Source of the DNA: Gemmatimonadota bacterium
Lineage (GTDB): Bacteria; Gemmatimonadota; Gemmatimonadetes; Gemmatimonadales; GWC2-71-9
NCBI GenBank assembly: GCA_003222055.1
Contig: QHUT01000064.1
Coordinates: forward strand, 1 to 59,672
Reading direction: 5' to 3'
DNA length: 59,672 bases
Shown here: positions 48,881-57,714 of the stretch, piece after piece
How the letters are laid out: each line of letters begins with the position of its first letter
How positions within the stretch are numbered: position 1 is the first letter of the stretch
Program-made: the position numbers and the translations under genes
Notes under the pieces: model-generated
What the model was told of the DNA's origin: nothing
The model's input: the letters and a program-made list of their open reading frames with translations, nothing else
Database searches by the model: none

Positions 48881-49775
48881 GGACCAGCTTTTCCGCCAAC
48901 TCCGACACGCCGCGTGCGCTCCCCCTCCCCAGCTGATCGAGCCAGCGCGGCGGGATGCCGGTCTCCCCGTGCCGCGCCCCCAGCAGCGCCCCTGCCACCG
49001 CGGCGTTGGTGTCCGTGTCGCCGCCCGCTTGCACGAGAAAGATGAGGGCCTCTTCGAGCGACGGGTGGTGTACCGCGCACCACAAGGCGATCTCGACACA
49101 GTGAACGACGTAGCCGAACTCGTTGGGCACGGCCACGGGGAGGTCGCTCTCTTGCTCCCAGAGGACGCGCCGGATGGCCTCGATCAGCACGCGCGGTGCC
49201 GCCCCCTGCAGCCGGTGCAGCACCTCCTCGATGAAATACTGGTTGCCGTGGAGCAGCTCGCGCGCCGCGAGATTCACGGCCGCCGCTCCCCAGGTGCAGC
49301 GCTCGTCGGCGTGGGTGATGGCTGCCTGCTGTGTCGAGACGCGAATGAGCTTGTCGACGTTGTCGTGGTAGCGGAGCGCCACCGGGATGCACCGCATCAC
49401 CGCCCCATTGGACGCGGTGGCCCCCGCGCTGCGCGCCTGGCGGCCGGCCTCGAACGGCTCGACACCGCGCTCGATCAAGCGCAGCGCCCGCTGCGTGGTC
49501 AGGCCCACGCCGCGCCCGTCGACCTTCATCCACTTCACCCACCGCCCTGCCACGTCGGTGGCGTCGAGGTCGCCTCGCTCCGCCAGCGATTCCGCCAGCA
49601 GCAGGGTCATAGCCGCGTCGTCGTCGAAGGGCGACCCCTTGGGGGGCGGCTGGAGATCGCGTACGCCCTGGGGAAACGCTTCCCGAATCGCCTTGGCGGT
49701 GCCGAGCCGCTCGGTGGGCACCCCGAGCTGATTGCCGACGACCAGCCCCAGCAGGGCGCCGCGGGCCCGGGTCAG
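48858..49775 (-). CDS. ADP-ribosylglycohydrolase
   Basis: About 305 residues. Family hallmarks: ARGALLGLVVGNQLGVP at the N-terminus, FDDDAAMTLLLAESL (first metal site), ASNGAVMRCIPVAL, AITHADERCTWGA and the second metal site GGDTDTNAAVAGALLGARHG. It removes ADP-ribose from proteins or small molecules. No ATG, GTG or TTG exists in frame before the conserved N-terminal helix. CTG 49775 or ATT 49805 would be needed, and the frame overlaps the end of the kinase gene, so translation may depend on coupling to it. Confidence 0.85.
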   Translation of the reverse strand: MTRARGALLGLVVGNQLGVPTERLGTAKAIREAFPQGVRDLQPPPKGSPFDDDAAMTLLLAESLAERGDLDATDVAGRWVKWMKVDGRGVGLTTQRALRLIERGVEPFEAGRQARSAGATASNGAVMRCIPVALRYHDNVDKLIRVSTQQAAITHADERCTWGAAAVNLAARELLHGNQYFIEEVLHRLQGAAPRVLIEAIRRVLWEQESDLPVAVPNEFGYVVHCVEIALWCAVHHPSLEEALIFLVQAGGDTDTNAAVAGALLGARHGETGIPPRWLDQLGRGSARGVSELAEKLVQAASRQP

Positions 49776-49798
49776 GAGCTGGGCGTCGGGGGCGTGCG

Positions 49799-51511
49799 CT
49801 AGAATTCGAGCACCACGGCCCCGCCCGGCGGGGTCACGCGCGCCGCGAAGCCCTCCCGGTCCACGTGCGGCCCCGTGTAGGGGTGGGCGCTGTTGTACGC
49901 AGCGACGGTGGAGTTGCGGTACAGCCGATAGTAGCCGATGTGCGAACGGACGGCCCCGCGGAGGACGAGGCAGCCACAGCGCGCCACGGCAGCGGTCCCC
50001 GGGTTCACCTCGAGAGTGATGTCCGACGCGCTGGTGTTGGTGATCAGCGGCGCGAAATAGGTCTGACGTCCCACCGCTGCCGCGACCTGGGCGACGCGCC
50101 GTCCCCGGATCCGCGTGAAGGGACCGAGCGGCCCCTCCATCGGCTCGCCCAGCGGAGGGTTGCCGGGCCGGAGCAGTCGCCAGCCGAACCCCGTGTCGCG
50201 CCCACGCGAGAGCCAGAGGCGCCGGGTGCCGTCGGGTCCGACCGTGTCCAACGGGACGCCGTCGCGCAGGATCTCTACCGGCTCGACGAGCGCGTTGTGA
50301 ACGAAGGCGACCCCGGACCCGAGGTAGCCGGCGCGGCGCGCCACGCCGCCCCCGACGAGCACGGCCAGCGCCCCGGCGGCCCACCAGCCGAGCCGCGCGG
50401 TGCGGGAGCGTATTTCCCCCGAGCGCCGCACCTGCCGCTCGAGCGTGCGGGCTCCGACCAGCCCGGTCGAGCCGGACGCCCGGCCGGCCGCGAGCGCCGC
50501 CAGCACCTCGTCGGCGCTCTGATAGCGGTCTTCCGGTTTCTTCGCGAGGCACTTGACGATCACGCTCGACAGCCAGCGCGGGATCTTGGCGTTGACTTCG
50601 CTTGCCACCGGCACCGGATCGGCGAGGTGCTTGCCGACGATCTCGGCGCTCGAGGCGCCGTCGTAGGGAGGCGTGCCCGTCACCATCTGGTACAGCATGG
50701 CGCCGAACGCGTACAGATCGCTGCGCCCGTCGATGTTCGGCTGGCCGAGGGCCTGCTCGGGGCTCATGTATTGCACCGTCCCGACGGTGAAGCCCGTGGC
50801 CGTCTTGGTGCTGCCCTCGCCCGACCCGGGATCGAGCAGCTTCGCGATCCCGAAGTCCACCAGCAGGGCGCGGCCGGTTTTCGCTTCCAGCATCACGTTG
50901 TCCGGCTTGATGTCGCGGTGCACCAGACCCTGGGCGTGGGCATGCGCCAGCGCCTGCAGCACGGGCTCGGCCACCGTGAGCGCGGCCTCGGTGCCATAGG
51001 TGCCCCGGCGCCGCAGCGCGTCGGCGAGCGACTCGCCTTCGACGAACGGCATGATGTAATAGACGAGCCCTTCCCCATCGCCCGTGAAGTGAATGGGCAG
51101 GATCGCCGGATGCTGCAGGCGGGCCAGCGCCTTCGCTTCCTGGCGGAAGCGCGCCAGCATGCCCGGCGTCCACGCGATCTCGGGGTGGAGCACCTTACAG
51201 GCCAGGCGCCGGTCGAGCTCCTTGTCCCACAGCTCGTACACCTCGGCGAACCCGCCCCGGCCCACCAGGCGGCGCACTTCGTACTTGGACCCGAGCGCGC
51301 GTGCAAGGCGCTGCGCCGTGGGCACACCGGCCAGCGCCGGCGCGGGCACCGCGGTCGTTCTCCCGATGTCCCCCCTCTCCGGAACGGAGAGGGGGACAGG
51401 GGGTGAGGACGTCGTGACGACCGTGGGCGACGGCGTGCCGCAGGCGGGGCAGAACGCCGAGCCCGACGGGATTTCCGCGCGGCACGAGGGACAGGTAAGC
51501 TGAGTCGTCAC
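49799..51511 (-). CDS. Serine/threonine kinase with N-terminal zinc ribbon and membrane helix
   Basis: 570 residues. N-terminal zinc ribbon CPSCRAEIPSGSAFCPACG, then the kinase domain (about residues 77-330): GRGGFAEVYELW (glycine loop), ACKVL (Lys), HRDIKPDN (catalytic loop), VDFGIAK (DFG) and GTVQYMSPEQ (APE). A membrane helix (WWAAGALAVLVGGG) leads to an extracytoplasmic domain of about 190 residues with no known family. A 40-bp palindromic repeat (51369-51408) encodes SSPPVPLSVPERGDIG in the linker between ribbon and kinase. It is a PknB-like sensor kinase with the ADP-ribosylglycohydrolase as its tightly linked neighbour. Confidence 0.93.
   Translation of the reverse strand: MTTQLTCPSCRAEIPSGSAFCPACGTPSPTVVTTSSPPVPLSVPERGDIGRTTAVPAPALAGVPTAQRLARALGSKYEVRRLVGRGGFAEVYELWDKELDRRLACKVLHPEIAWTPGMLARFRQEAKALARLQHPAILPIHFTGDGEGLVYYIMPFVEGESLADALRRRGTYGTEAALTVAEPVLQALAHAHAQGLVHRDIKPDNVMLEAKTGRALLVDFGIAKLLDPGSGEGSTKTATGFTVGTVQYMSPEQALGQPNIDGRSDLYAFGAMLYQMVTGTPPYDGASSAEIVGKHLADPVPVASEVNAKIPRWLSSVIVKCLAKKPEDRYQSADEVLAALAAGRASGSTGLVGARTLERQVRRSGEIRSRTARLGWWAAGALAVLVGGGVARRAGYLGSGVAFVHNALVEPVEILRDGVPLDTVGPDGTRRLWLSRGRDTGFGWRLLRPGNPPLGEPMEGPLGPFTRIRGRRVAQVAAAVGRQTYFAPLITNTSASDITLEVNPGTAAVARCGCLVLRGAVRSHIGYYRLYRNSTVAAYNSAHPYTGPHVDREGFAARVTPPGGAVVLEF
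51369..51408. repeat. Palindromic CCCTCTCC element in frame inside the Ser/Thr kinase
   Basis: CCCCCTCTCCG-GAA-CGGAGAGGGGG with an ACAGGGGGTGAGG arm, matching the elements at 23265-23319 and 53477-53577. It lies in frame in the linker before the kinase domain. Confidence 0.85.
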
Positions 51512-51562
51512 GGGTCGAAAGATTCGCGGTCAGGGCGCCTCGTGCAATGGTGGCGCCGCGTA

Positions 51563-51584
51563 GGGGCGCAGCATGCTGCGCCCC
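51563..51584. repeat. Perfect 22-bp palindrome upstream of the hydrolase gene
   Basis: GGGGCGCAGCATGCTGCGCCCC has no mismatch and no loop. It is followed by TTACTTTTTCGC and the ATG at 51601. It may be a cruciform, a terminator for the kinase-side transcript or part of the leader. Confidence 0.75.
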
Positions 51585-51600
51585 TCCATTACTTTTTCGC

Positions 51601-52500
51601 ATGCTCGCTCTCCGGATCGCGCTCGGGCTCGCGCTGGCGTACGCGCTGCTCGTGCTGCTCGCGTGGCGGTTCCAGGAGCGGCTCGCCTTTCCGGCGCCGC
51701 GCGCTCCGGTCCCGGATCCGAAACGCGTCGGCGTAGCGAACGGCGAGCAGATCGAGGTGACAACGGCGGACGGAACGAGACTGGTGGGGTGGTACTTGAA
51801 ACCCGAAGTCCCCCAACCTCCTCCAACCTCCCCAACCTCCCCTAGCCTCCTCTGGTTCTACGGCAACGGCGAGACCATCGCGGCCATCTGGCCCATCGTG
51901 CGCGAGTTTCAGCCGCCCGGAACGGCCGTCCTGGTGGTCGACTATCCGGGCTACGGTGGGAGCGCGGGCCGGGCGACCGAGACGGCAATGTACGGCGCGG
52001 CGGACGCCGCCTACGCCGCTTTGGTCGCGCGGCCCGGGGTCGACACGGACCGCGTTTACGTCTACGGCCGCTCGCTCGGCACCGCAGCCGCGACGTGGGT
52101 GGCGGCGCGCCATCCCGTCGCCGGCCTGATCCTCGAATCCCCCTTCACCAGCGCGGCCGCGATGGCGCGCCAGCTGTATGCCCTGTTGCCGCGCTTTATC
52201 GTCCGCCTGTCACTCGACAACCTCGGGCGCATGAGGCAGATCCGCTGCCCGGTGCTCGTGTTCCACGGGGATGCCGACCGCCTCGTGCCGACGGCGATGG
52301 GAAGAGAGGTCGCTGCAACTGCCCCGGGACCGGTCGAGCTGGTCCTGATCCACGGCGCGGGGCACAACGAGACCTACGACCGCGGCGGGCGGGCGTACCG
52401 CGATAAGATCTGGGAGTTCATCTCCCGAACGGGACGGGGGACGGGGGAAGAGGGACGGGGCCACACCACCCGTCCTCCGTCCCTCGTCCCCCGTCCCTAG
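51601..52500 (+). CDS. Alpha/beta hydrolase, membrane-anchored
   Basis: 299 residues with an N-terminal anchor (LRIALGLALAYALLVLLAW). The fold is clear: LLWFYGNGETIA (oxyanion region), VYVYGRSLGTAAATWVA (nucleophile elbow GRSLG with the serine), FHGDADRLVP (acid) and LIHGAGHNET (histidine). Short-chain esterase or thioesterase activity is likely; the substrate is unknown. Two repeat segments are in frame: a Pro/Ser-rich run from AACCTCC units near residue 75, and a C-terminal tail (TGRGTGEEGRG...) from an inverted repeat at 52431-52497. Confidence 0.85.
   Translation: MLALRIALGLALAYALLVLLAWRFQERLAFPAPRAPVPDPKRVGVANGEQIEVTTADGTRLVGWYLKPEVPQPPPTSPTSPSLLWFYGNGETIAAIWPIVREFQPPGTAVLVVDYPGYGGSAGRATETAMYGAADAAYAALVARPGVDTDRVYVYGRSLGTAAATWVAARHPVAGLILESPFTSAAAMARQLYALLPRFIVRLSLDNLGRMRQIRCPVLVFHGDADRLVPTAMGREVAATAPGPVELVLIHGAGHNETYDRGGRAYRDKIWEFISRTGRGTGEEGRGHTTRPPSLVPRP
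51806..51850. repeat. AACCTCC tandem units inside the hydrolase gene
   Basis: CCCCAACCTCCTCCAACC is followed by further AACCTCCCC units. The unit matches the right arm of the hairpin at 46387-46482. It encodes the Pro/Ser-rich loop PQPPPTSPTSPSLL. Confidence 0.7.
52431..52497. repeat. Inverted repeat of GGGACGGGG units at the hydrolase 3' end
   Basis: The left arm (52431-52460, GGGACGGGGGACGGGGGAAG...) and right arm (52469-52497, ending CGTCCCCCGTCCC) are near reverse complements. The element supplies the last 20-odd codons and stop of the hydrolase and sits between convergent genes. Confidence 0.75.
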
Positions 52501-52503
52501 CTC

Positions 52504-53346
52504 TTAGATGACCACCACCGGCACGATCCGATCCCGCCGCTGATCGAATTGGCGTTCCGCGTCGTCGAGCGTGCGCAGCACCGCCGGATCGTCACCGTCG
52601 GCGAACTTCGAGCTCGGCGCCACGCGTCCCGTGAGCCGGCGCACGGCCACGAGGGCCCGGGTCACCTCGCAGCGCTCCACGTCGGGGTCGGTGTGGCCCG
52701 TGACGAGCAGCTCCTCGAACAGCGGGAGGGTGCGCTCCTCCGCGAGGACGTACAGCGACTCGAGAATCTTGGGACCGAGGAAGCGGCGCAGCAGCTGGTC
52801 GCCGCGGATGCGCTGAAACAGGCGCTCCAGCACTTCGGCGTGCCCCACGTAGAACCGCGCCGCTTCCACCGCCGCGGCGACGAACGCGTGGTGCGCTCCG
52901 GGAGTCACGAGATAGCGCTCGAACAGCGGCCAGGCGCCTTCCGGATGGCGCTCCGCGAGCGCGAGGAACGCGAAATAGCGGCGGCCCAGCGGAGCCGCCG
53001 TATCGGCGATGACGGTGCGCAACCCGGCCACGCCCCAGCGCGCCCCGGCGAGCGCCGCGGCGGCCGCGTGCTGACAGCGCTCCAGCTCGGGAACGCGGAA
53101 GGTCACGAGATGCGGATCGAGGAACGAGCGGCAGCGCTCCAGCACGGCGAGGAGCCGGCGGTCCACCGCGTGGAGGGCGGGCTCGAGCGCCGCACTGTTC
53201 GCCCGTCGGGCGAGCGCCAGCGCCTCCCACGCGAGGCGGTCGAGATGTGCGGCGTCCCACGCCCGCTCGAAGGCGGCGGCATCGGGAGCGACCAGGAGGG
53301 GTTCGAGAGCACCGGCAAACCGATACAGGGCGCGCGACGGTTCCAT
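52504..53346 (-). CDS. Protein of unknown function, alpha-helical repeat type
   Basis: 280 residues from ATG 53346. Nearly all alpha-helical, with a periodicity close to HEAT-like repeats: ALEPALHAVDRRLLAVLERCR, RYFAFLALAERHPEGAWPLFERYL, AAAVEAARFYVGHAEVLERLF and QLLRRFLGPKILESLYVLAEE. No catalytic motif. It may be a scaffold. It is divergent from the substrate-binding lipoprotein, with a repeat element in between. Confidence 0.6.
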   Translation of the reverse strand: MEPSRALYRFAGALEPLLVAPDAAAFERAWDAAHLDRLAWEALALARRANSAALEPALHAVDRRLLAVLERCRSFLDPHLVTFRVPELERCQHAAAAALAGARWGVAGLRTVIADTAAPLGRRYFAFLALAERHPEGAWPLFERYLVTPGAHHAFVAAAVEAARFYVGHAEVLERLFQRIRGDQLLRRFLGPKILESLYVLAEERTLPLFEELLVTGHTDPDVERCEVTRALVAVRRLTGRVAPSSKFADGDDPAVLRTLDDAERQFDQRRDRIVPVVVI

Positions 53347-53476
53347 CTGCACCAAGCTACGCCCCCGCCGCACGCTGGCAAACGGCGTTTGTCCACATCC
53401 ATCTGGAAAACCGGGTGGAAACCCTGCGGGAATGTTGCGATTCACCCCGTGCGCGCTTAACCTTGCCCCGCATCGA

Positions 53477-53577
53477 CCTCACCCCCTGGCCCCCTCTCCA
53501 CAACGTGGAGAGGGGGAACGGATGACCGTCCGCCGTTCCCCGTCTCCGCCGTGCGGAGAGGGGGTCAGGGGGTGAGG
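53477..53577. repeat. Paired CCCTCTCC palindromes in the divergent promoter region
   Basis: The outer 23-base arms CCTCACCCCCTGGCCCCCTC... and ...GAGGGGGTCAGGGGGTGAGG are reverse complements with one mismatch. Two smaller palindromes lie inside, CCCTCTCCAC-AAC-GTGGAGAGGG and GTCTCCGC-CGT-GCGGAGA. This is the same family as 23265-23319 and 51369-51408. Confidence 0.88.
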
Positions 53578-53581
53578 CCAC

Positions 53582-54700
53582 TTGGAGGGCCCTCTGCGAA
53601 CCCCAGCTCTCGTCATCGCTGTCGCGCTGGCGGCGTGCTCCCGCCCCACGGGGCCGATCACCATCGGCCTCGCGGGCCCCTTCTCCCAACCGCGCGGCGC
53701 GTCCATGCTGCGGGCAGCCCAACTGGCGGTGAACCAGATCAATGCCAGGCGCGGCGTACGCGGCCGGCCGCTCGAGCTGCGGGTCGCCGATGACTCGGGG
53801 AGCGAAGACACCGCCGTGCGGGTGGCGGAGCAGCTGTACGCGGATCCGACGGTCGTGGCGGTGGTGGGGCACCTCTCGTCCGGCACGACGATCGCCGCCG
53901 CACGGGTGTACGGCGCCGGGGCCACTCCCGTGGCGATGATCTCGCCCTCGGCGTCGAGCCCCGATCTGTCCGGGTTGAGCCCGTGGGTGTTCCGGGTGTG
54001 TCCAAGCGACCTGCAGCACGGGCCCGAGCTGGCCCGCTTCGCCTGGCAAGGGCTGGGCGCGCGGCGGGCGGGCATCATCTACATCAACAATGACTACGGG
54101 CGCGGGGTCCGCGGCACGTTCGCGGCGGAGTTCACGCGACTGGGTGGAGCCGTGGTGGAAGCGGATCCGTACGTCGCGGCGACGCTCTCGCTCGAGCCGT
54201 ACCTGTCCCGCATGCGGCGGGAGGGGATCGACGTGCTGCTCATCGCCGGCGAGCGGCCGGGGGCGGAGCTCGCGCTCCGGGAGATGGCGTCGCTGGGCGT
54301 GCGCTGGCCGGTGCTCGGAGGCGACGCGCTCACGGGCATCGAGGCCGACGGGGCTCTCGCGGAGGGGGTGCGGATCTCCTCGGCTTATCTGCCCGACCGG
54401 CGCGACGAGCGCAACGCGACGTTCGTGGCGGATTACGCCCGCGCCTTCCCGGGGCTGCGCCCCGACCACCGTGGGGCCGGGGCGTACGATGCCGTGCTGC
54501 TGCTGGCGCGGGCGGTCGAGCGCGCGGGGGCCGGGCGGGACGCGGTCCGCGACTATCTCGCGCATGTCGGCCCGGGCCGGGGGCAGTTCGAGGGCGTCAC
54601 GGGCACGATCGCGTTCGACGCCAACGGCGACGTGCGGGGGAAGACGGTGGTGATCGGTGTGGTGCACGACGGCGCGTTGGTGACCCAGGCGGAGCGGTGA
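53582..54700 (+). CDS. Substrate-binding lipoprotein (branched-chain amino acid type) for chemotaxis
   Basis: 372 residues from TTG 53582, starting 5 bases after the repeat. Lipobox LAACS. The Peripla_BP_6 fold is clear: [93 protein letters not shown] and [17 protein letters not shown]. No ABC permease is next to it. The stop overlaps the chemoreceptor start (ATGA), so it probably delivers a ligand to that receptor. Confidence 0.85.
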   Translation: MEGPLRTPALVIAVALAACSRPTGPITIGLAGPFSQPRGASMLRAAQLAVNQINARRGVRGRPLELRVADDSGSEDTAVRVAEQLYADPTVVAVVGHLSSGTTIAAARVYGAGATPVAMISPSASSPDLSGLSPWVFRVCPSDLQHGPELARFAWQGLGARRAGIIYINNDYGRGVRGTFAAEFTRLGGAVVEADPYVAATLSLEPYLSRMRREGIDVLLIAGERPGAELALREMASLGVRWPVLGGDALTGIEADGALAEGVRISSAYLPDRRDERNATFVADYARAFPGLRPDHRGAGAYDAVLLLARAVERAGAGRDAVRDYLAHVGPGRGQFEGVTGTIAFDANGDVRGKTVVIGVVHDGALVTQAER

Positions 54701-56397
54701 TGCGGAGTCCCCTCGCCACCATCCGGAACCGGATTCTGGTGGGGCTGGTGCTGCTCATGGTCGGCCTGGTAGTCACGGCGATCGCCGGCGCGGCCACGCT
54801 CCGCCGTATGCGCAACGCCGTGGCGGAGGAGCTGGCCGGGCTGCGGGCGTCGACCGAGGTGGGGAGCGGTCTGGTCACGAGCGTGCTCGAGGAGATCCGC
54901 GCGGCCGAGCAGTATCTCGCATCCCCGGGCGCCGATGCGCGGCGGCAGTTTCAGACGACCGCCGAAGACGCGTTCCAGTACGAGCGGCGGCTGGACGCCC
55001 TGGGCGGCCTCACCGCCGAAGACCGCCTCACCGTCAACCGCCTCGAGCGGCTGCACGCCACGATCCAAACCGAATACTCGATCGCCCACGCGTTGAAGGA
55101 CCTGGGGCGGGATCAGGAAGCCGTGGCCCGGGCCGCTCTAGTCCGGTCCCAGGCGACCGAGTTGACTCGTCTGGTGCGCGATCTGTCGCGGCGCCAGGCC
55201 CAGAAGGCGGCGAAGGCGGCGGAACGGCTGACCGCGGACGCCGCCGAGCGGGAGCGCAAGCTCTGGGCGTTCGTGGTCGCGCTGGTCGTCGCGGGCGTGT
55301 TCCTGTCGCGCTATACGCTCCAGTCGGTGCAGGGCCCGCTCGCGCGCCTCGTGACCGCCGCGGAGCGGTTCGGGGCGGGCGACCTGCGGCCGGTCACGAC
55401 CGGCGACATGCCCCGCGAGTTCCGGGTGCTCGCCGACGCGATGCAGCACATGGGGGACCGGCTGCGCCGGATCGTCGGCGAGGTGATCACCGAGGCGGAC
55501 CGGATCGCCGGGTCGGCGGGGGATCTGTCCGCGGTGAGCGAGCAGCTCGCCGCCTCCTCGAGCGAGGTGTCGACGGCGATGGTGGAGATCTCCAGCGGCG
55601 CGGATCAGCAGCGCGCCGCGCTCGGCTCCATGGGTACGGGACTGGACCAGCTGGGCAAGGCGACGGGGGACATGGCGGACGCGGCGGAGCGGGCGGCGAA
55701 GCTGGGCGAGGAGATCCGCACGGTGGCCGAGCGGCACCGCGGCGACGTGGCCGCCGCCGGCGGCGTGCTGCTGGACGTGCGCGAGGTGGTTCAGACCAGC
55801 TCCAAGCAGATCGCACAGCTCACGGAGCTCTCCAGCTCGATCGACGACTTCGTCGATCTCATCAAGCGCATTTCGTCGCAGACGAACCTGCTCGCCTTGA
55901 ACGCCGCGATCGAGGCGGCGCGCGCCGGCGAGCACGGCCGCGGGTTCGCCGTCGTGGCCGAAGAAGTCCGCCAGCTGGCCGACGAATCGGCGCGCGCGGC
56001 CGAGGAGGTGACGCGCACCACGGGCCTGATCCGCGAGCAAATGGAGGACGTCACGGCCACGATGGCGGCCGGTCAGGCCAAAGTGCGGGGCATCGAGTCC
56101 GTCGCGGAAGGGGCGGCGCACGGTCTCGCCGAGATCGCCGCGGCGGTGGAGCTGGTGGAGCAGGCGGCGGCGCGGGTCCGCATGGCGGCGCAGTCGAACC
56201 GCGAAACGACGGTGCGCCTGCAGGCACAGGCGCAACAGGTGTCGGGGCGCGCGACGGCGCATGCGAGCGGAGCGGAGCAGGTGACGGCCGCCGCGGAGCA
56301 GCAGGGCGCATCGACCCAGGAGATGGCGGCCGCCGCGGGGAGCCTGCAGCAGGCGGCCGACAAGCTACACGAATTGGTGCAGGGGTTCCGGGTCTAG
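54697..56397 (+). CDS. Methyl-accepting chemotaxis protein
   Basis: 566 residues. Membrane helix 1 ([22 protein letters not shown]), a periplasmic helical sensor of about 155 residues, helix 2 ([19 protein letters not shown]), a HAMP segment ([20 protein letters not shown]), then a long coiled coil. The signalling tip is the family signature [20 protein letters not shown] and [22 protein letters not shown]. Ligand is most likely supplied by the coupled binding lipoprotein. No C-terminal pentapeptide for CheR is seen. No che genes are in the window. Confidence 0.95.
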   Translation: MMRSPLATIRNRILVGLVLLMVGLVVTAIAGAATLRRMRNAVAEELAGLRASTEVGSGLVTSVLEEIRAAEQYLASPGADARRQFQTTAEDAFQYERRLDALGGLTAEDRLTVNRLERLHATIQTEYSIAHALKDLGRDQEAVARAALVRSQATELTRLVRDLSRRQAQKAAKAAERLTADAAERERKLWAFVVALVVAGVFLSRYTLQSVQGPLARLVTAAERFGAGDLRPVTTGDMPREFRVLADAMQHMGDRLRRIVGEVITEADRIAGSAGDLSAVSEQLAASSSEVSTAMVEISSGADQQRAALGSMGTGLDQLGKATGDMADAAERAAKLGEEIRTVAERHRGDVAAAGGVLLDVREVVQTSSKQIAQLTELSSSIDDFVDLIKRISSQTNLLALNAAIEAARAGEHGRGFAVVAEEVRQLADESARAAEEVTRTTGLIREQMEDVTATMAAGQAKVRGIESVAEGAAHGLAEIAAAVELVEQAAARVRMAAQSNRETTVRLQAQAQQVSGRATAHASGAEQVTAAAEQQGASTQEMAAAAGSLQQAADKLHELVQGFRV

Positions 56398-56407
56398 GGC
56401 CGCGAAT

Positions 56408-56731
56408 TCACCGGCGCGACTTCTTCTTGGCGGGTTTCTTCTTCGGCGCCGGTTTGGGCTTGGCCGCGCTCTTGGGGGGCCTGCGCTTGAGCGCGCCCTG
56501 GACGTCGGCGAGGACGCGGTCGCCTTCCTCCGGCCCGATCAGGCCGCGGCGCACCGCGTACCGGATGAGCTCCTCGGCGTCGTCGACGGTGAACTCGCCC
56601 AACCCCGCGGCGCCGCGGATCGCCTTGACCAGGGCGTCCGCCACGGGGCTGCGCAGCACACTCGCGATGCCGGGGAGGGCTTCGAGCAGCGAAGAAATCT
56701 GCGACCCGCCGAGCTCAGCTGGGGGGGGCAT
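56408..56731 (-). CDS. Small protein with a lysine-rich tail, unknown function
   Basis: 107 residues. The N-terminal part is helical (ISSLLEALPGIASVLRSPVADALVKAI). The middle, FTVDDAEELIRYAVRRGLIGPEEGDRVL, reads like a small winged or helical module. The C-terminal 30 residues are basic (KPKPAPKKKPAKKKSRR), as in DNA-associated proteins. TTGACG-17-TAGCTT lies upstream. No family recognised; the tail suggests nucleic-acid binding, an inference. Confidence 0.6.
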   Translation of the reverse strand: MPPPAELGGSQISSLLEALPGIASVLRSPVADALVKAIRGAAGLGEFTVDDAEELIRYAVRRGLIGPEEGDRVLADVQGALKRRPPKSAAKPKPAPKKKPAKKKSRR

Positions 56732-56764
56732 GGAACGCGCTGCTCCGGCGCTGAAGGTCGCGCC

Positions 56765-56793
56765 AAGCTACATCGACCCCTCGGGAGCGTCAA
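56765..56793 (-). promoter_or_regulatory. Promoter-like TTGACG-N17-TAGCTT
   Basis: Minus-strand -35 TTGACG (56793-56788) and -10 TAGCTT (56770-56765) with a 17-base spacer, placed 34 bases before the small lysine-rich protein's start. It matches the other candidate promoters here. Confidence 0.5.
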
Positions 56794-56809
56794 GGATTTT
56801 CCGCCGGAA

Positions 56810-57073
56810 CTACGGCTGTGCCGCGCGGTTACGACGCTGGCGCAACGCCTGGACCAGCCCGCCCGGCGCCCGACGCGAGATCGTCAAATCGGAGTGCGAC
56901 AAGAGCTCGCCGAGCACGCTGCGGGTCTTGGCGTCGAGCGGCATGCCGAAGTGCAGGTCGAGCTGGTACTCGGCGTGATCGGCGCCCTGGCCGGTGAGCG
57001 TGAAGCCCTGAGGGTCGGGTCGAGCCGCATCCACCTCGATCTCGGCGACAGGCTCGTACTTGGGGCGGTCCAT
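56810..57073 (-). CDS. Small protein of unknown function
   Basis: 87 residues from ATG 57073, preceded by CGGAGG. Alpha/beta: KYEPVAEIEVDAARPDPQGFTLTG, YQLDLHFGMPLDAKTRSVLGELL and DLTISRRAPGGLVQALRQRR. No family recognised. A promoter-like TTGACA-16-TATCTC lies about 25-50 bases upstream on the same strand, supporting a real short gene. Confidence 0.55.
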   Translation of the reverse strand: MDRPKYEPVAEIEVDAARPDPQGFTLTGQGADHAEYQLDLHFGMPLDAKTRSVLGELLSHSDLTISRRAPGGLVQALRQRRNRAAQP

Positions 57074-57098
57074 CTGGCGGAACCTCCGGGCTGGATGA

Positions 57099-57126
57099 GA
57101 GATACGCCCCCCGGCAAGGCTGTCAA
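57099..57126 (-). promoter_or_regulatory. Promoter-like TTGACA-N16-TATCTC
   Basis: Minus-strand -35 TTGACA (57126-57121) and -10 TATCTC (57104-57099), spacer 16, before the 87-residue gene. The SD sequence CGGAGG follows. Confidence 0.5.
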
Positions 57127-57202
57127 GCAGGCTCGAAATCGTTCCGCTGGAAGGCCTTCCTGGGGTGACTAGATTCCCAGGTCGGAGGCGCGAACGAGAG
57201 CC

Positions 57203-57475
57203 GTGGGACGACGCGGAGTAAAGGAATACCGGGCGCCGGAAGCGCTGGCGCTGATCGCGGCGGACCGCGAGCATGTGCCCCTGGTTTGCCCCTCGTGCGG
57301 GACGCGGTCGATCGTGCGCGCACCCCGGCGACGCGGGGGGAGCAAGCTCGGGCCGCTCGCGCCGGAGCGCGTGACGCTCACCTGCCAGAGCTGCGGCCGG
57401 CATGCGTCGTACATCGAGCGGGGCCGGGAGCCCCCGCGGGACGAGACGATGGATCCGCACGCGGCGCGGGCGTAG
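57203..57475 (+). CDS. Small zinc-ribbon protein
   Basis: 90 residues starting with GTG 57203. Two CxxC pairs, [10 protein letters not shown] and [10 protein letters not shown], form one zinc ribbon. The segment between them is basic ([12 protein letters not shown]), which suggests nucleic-acid binding. No family recognised. It is 20 bp upstream of infA and probably co-transcribed. Confidence 0.6.
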   Translation: MGRRGVKEYRAPEALALIAADREHVPLVCPSCGTRSIVRAPRRRGGSKLGPLAPERVTLTCQSCGRHASYIERGREPPRDETMDPHAARA

Positions 57476-57495
57476 GACGAGGAGGCGACAGGGAC

Positions 57496-57711
57496 GTGGC
57501 GGGCGACGCGATTCAGATGATGGGCACCATCACCGAGGTGCTTCCCAACACCACCTTCCGCGTGCAGCTCGAGAACGGACACGAGGTGCTGGCGTACGTC
57601 AGCGGGAAGATGCGCAAGAACTACATCCGGATTCTGCAGGGAGATCGAGTGGCGGTGGACCTCTCTCCGTACGACCTTACTCGCGGAAGAATTACCTACC
57701 GTTACAAATAG
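57496..57711 (+). CDS. infA: Translation initiation factor IF-1
   Basis: 71 residues from GTG 57496, with AGGAGG 11 bases upstream. The S1-type OB fold is nearly identical to other IF-1 proteins: [39 protein letters not shown] and [18 protein letters not shown]. It binds the ribosomal A site during initiation. The N-terminus is shorter by a few residues than the usual MAKEE... form. It is followed by a large hairpin-rich convergent gap. Confidence 0.95.
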   Translation: MAGDAIQMMGTITEVLPNTTFRVQLENGHEVLAYVSGKMRKNYIRILQGDRVAVDLSPYDLTRGRITYRYK

Positions 57712-57714
57712 AGG

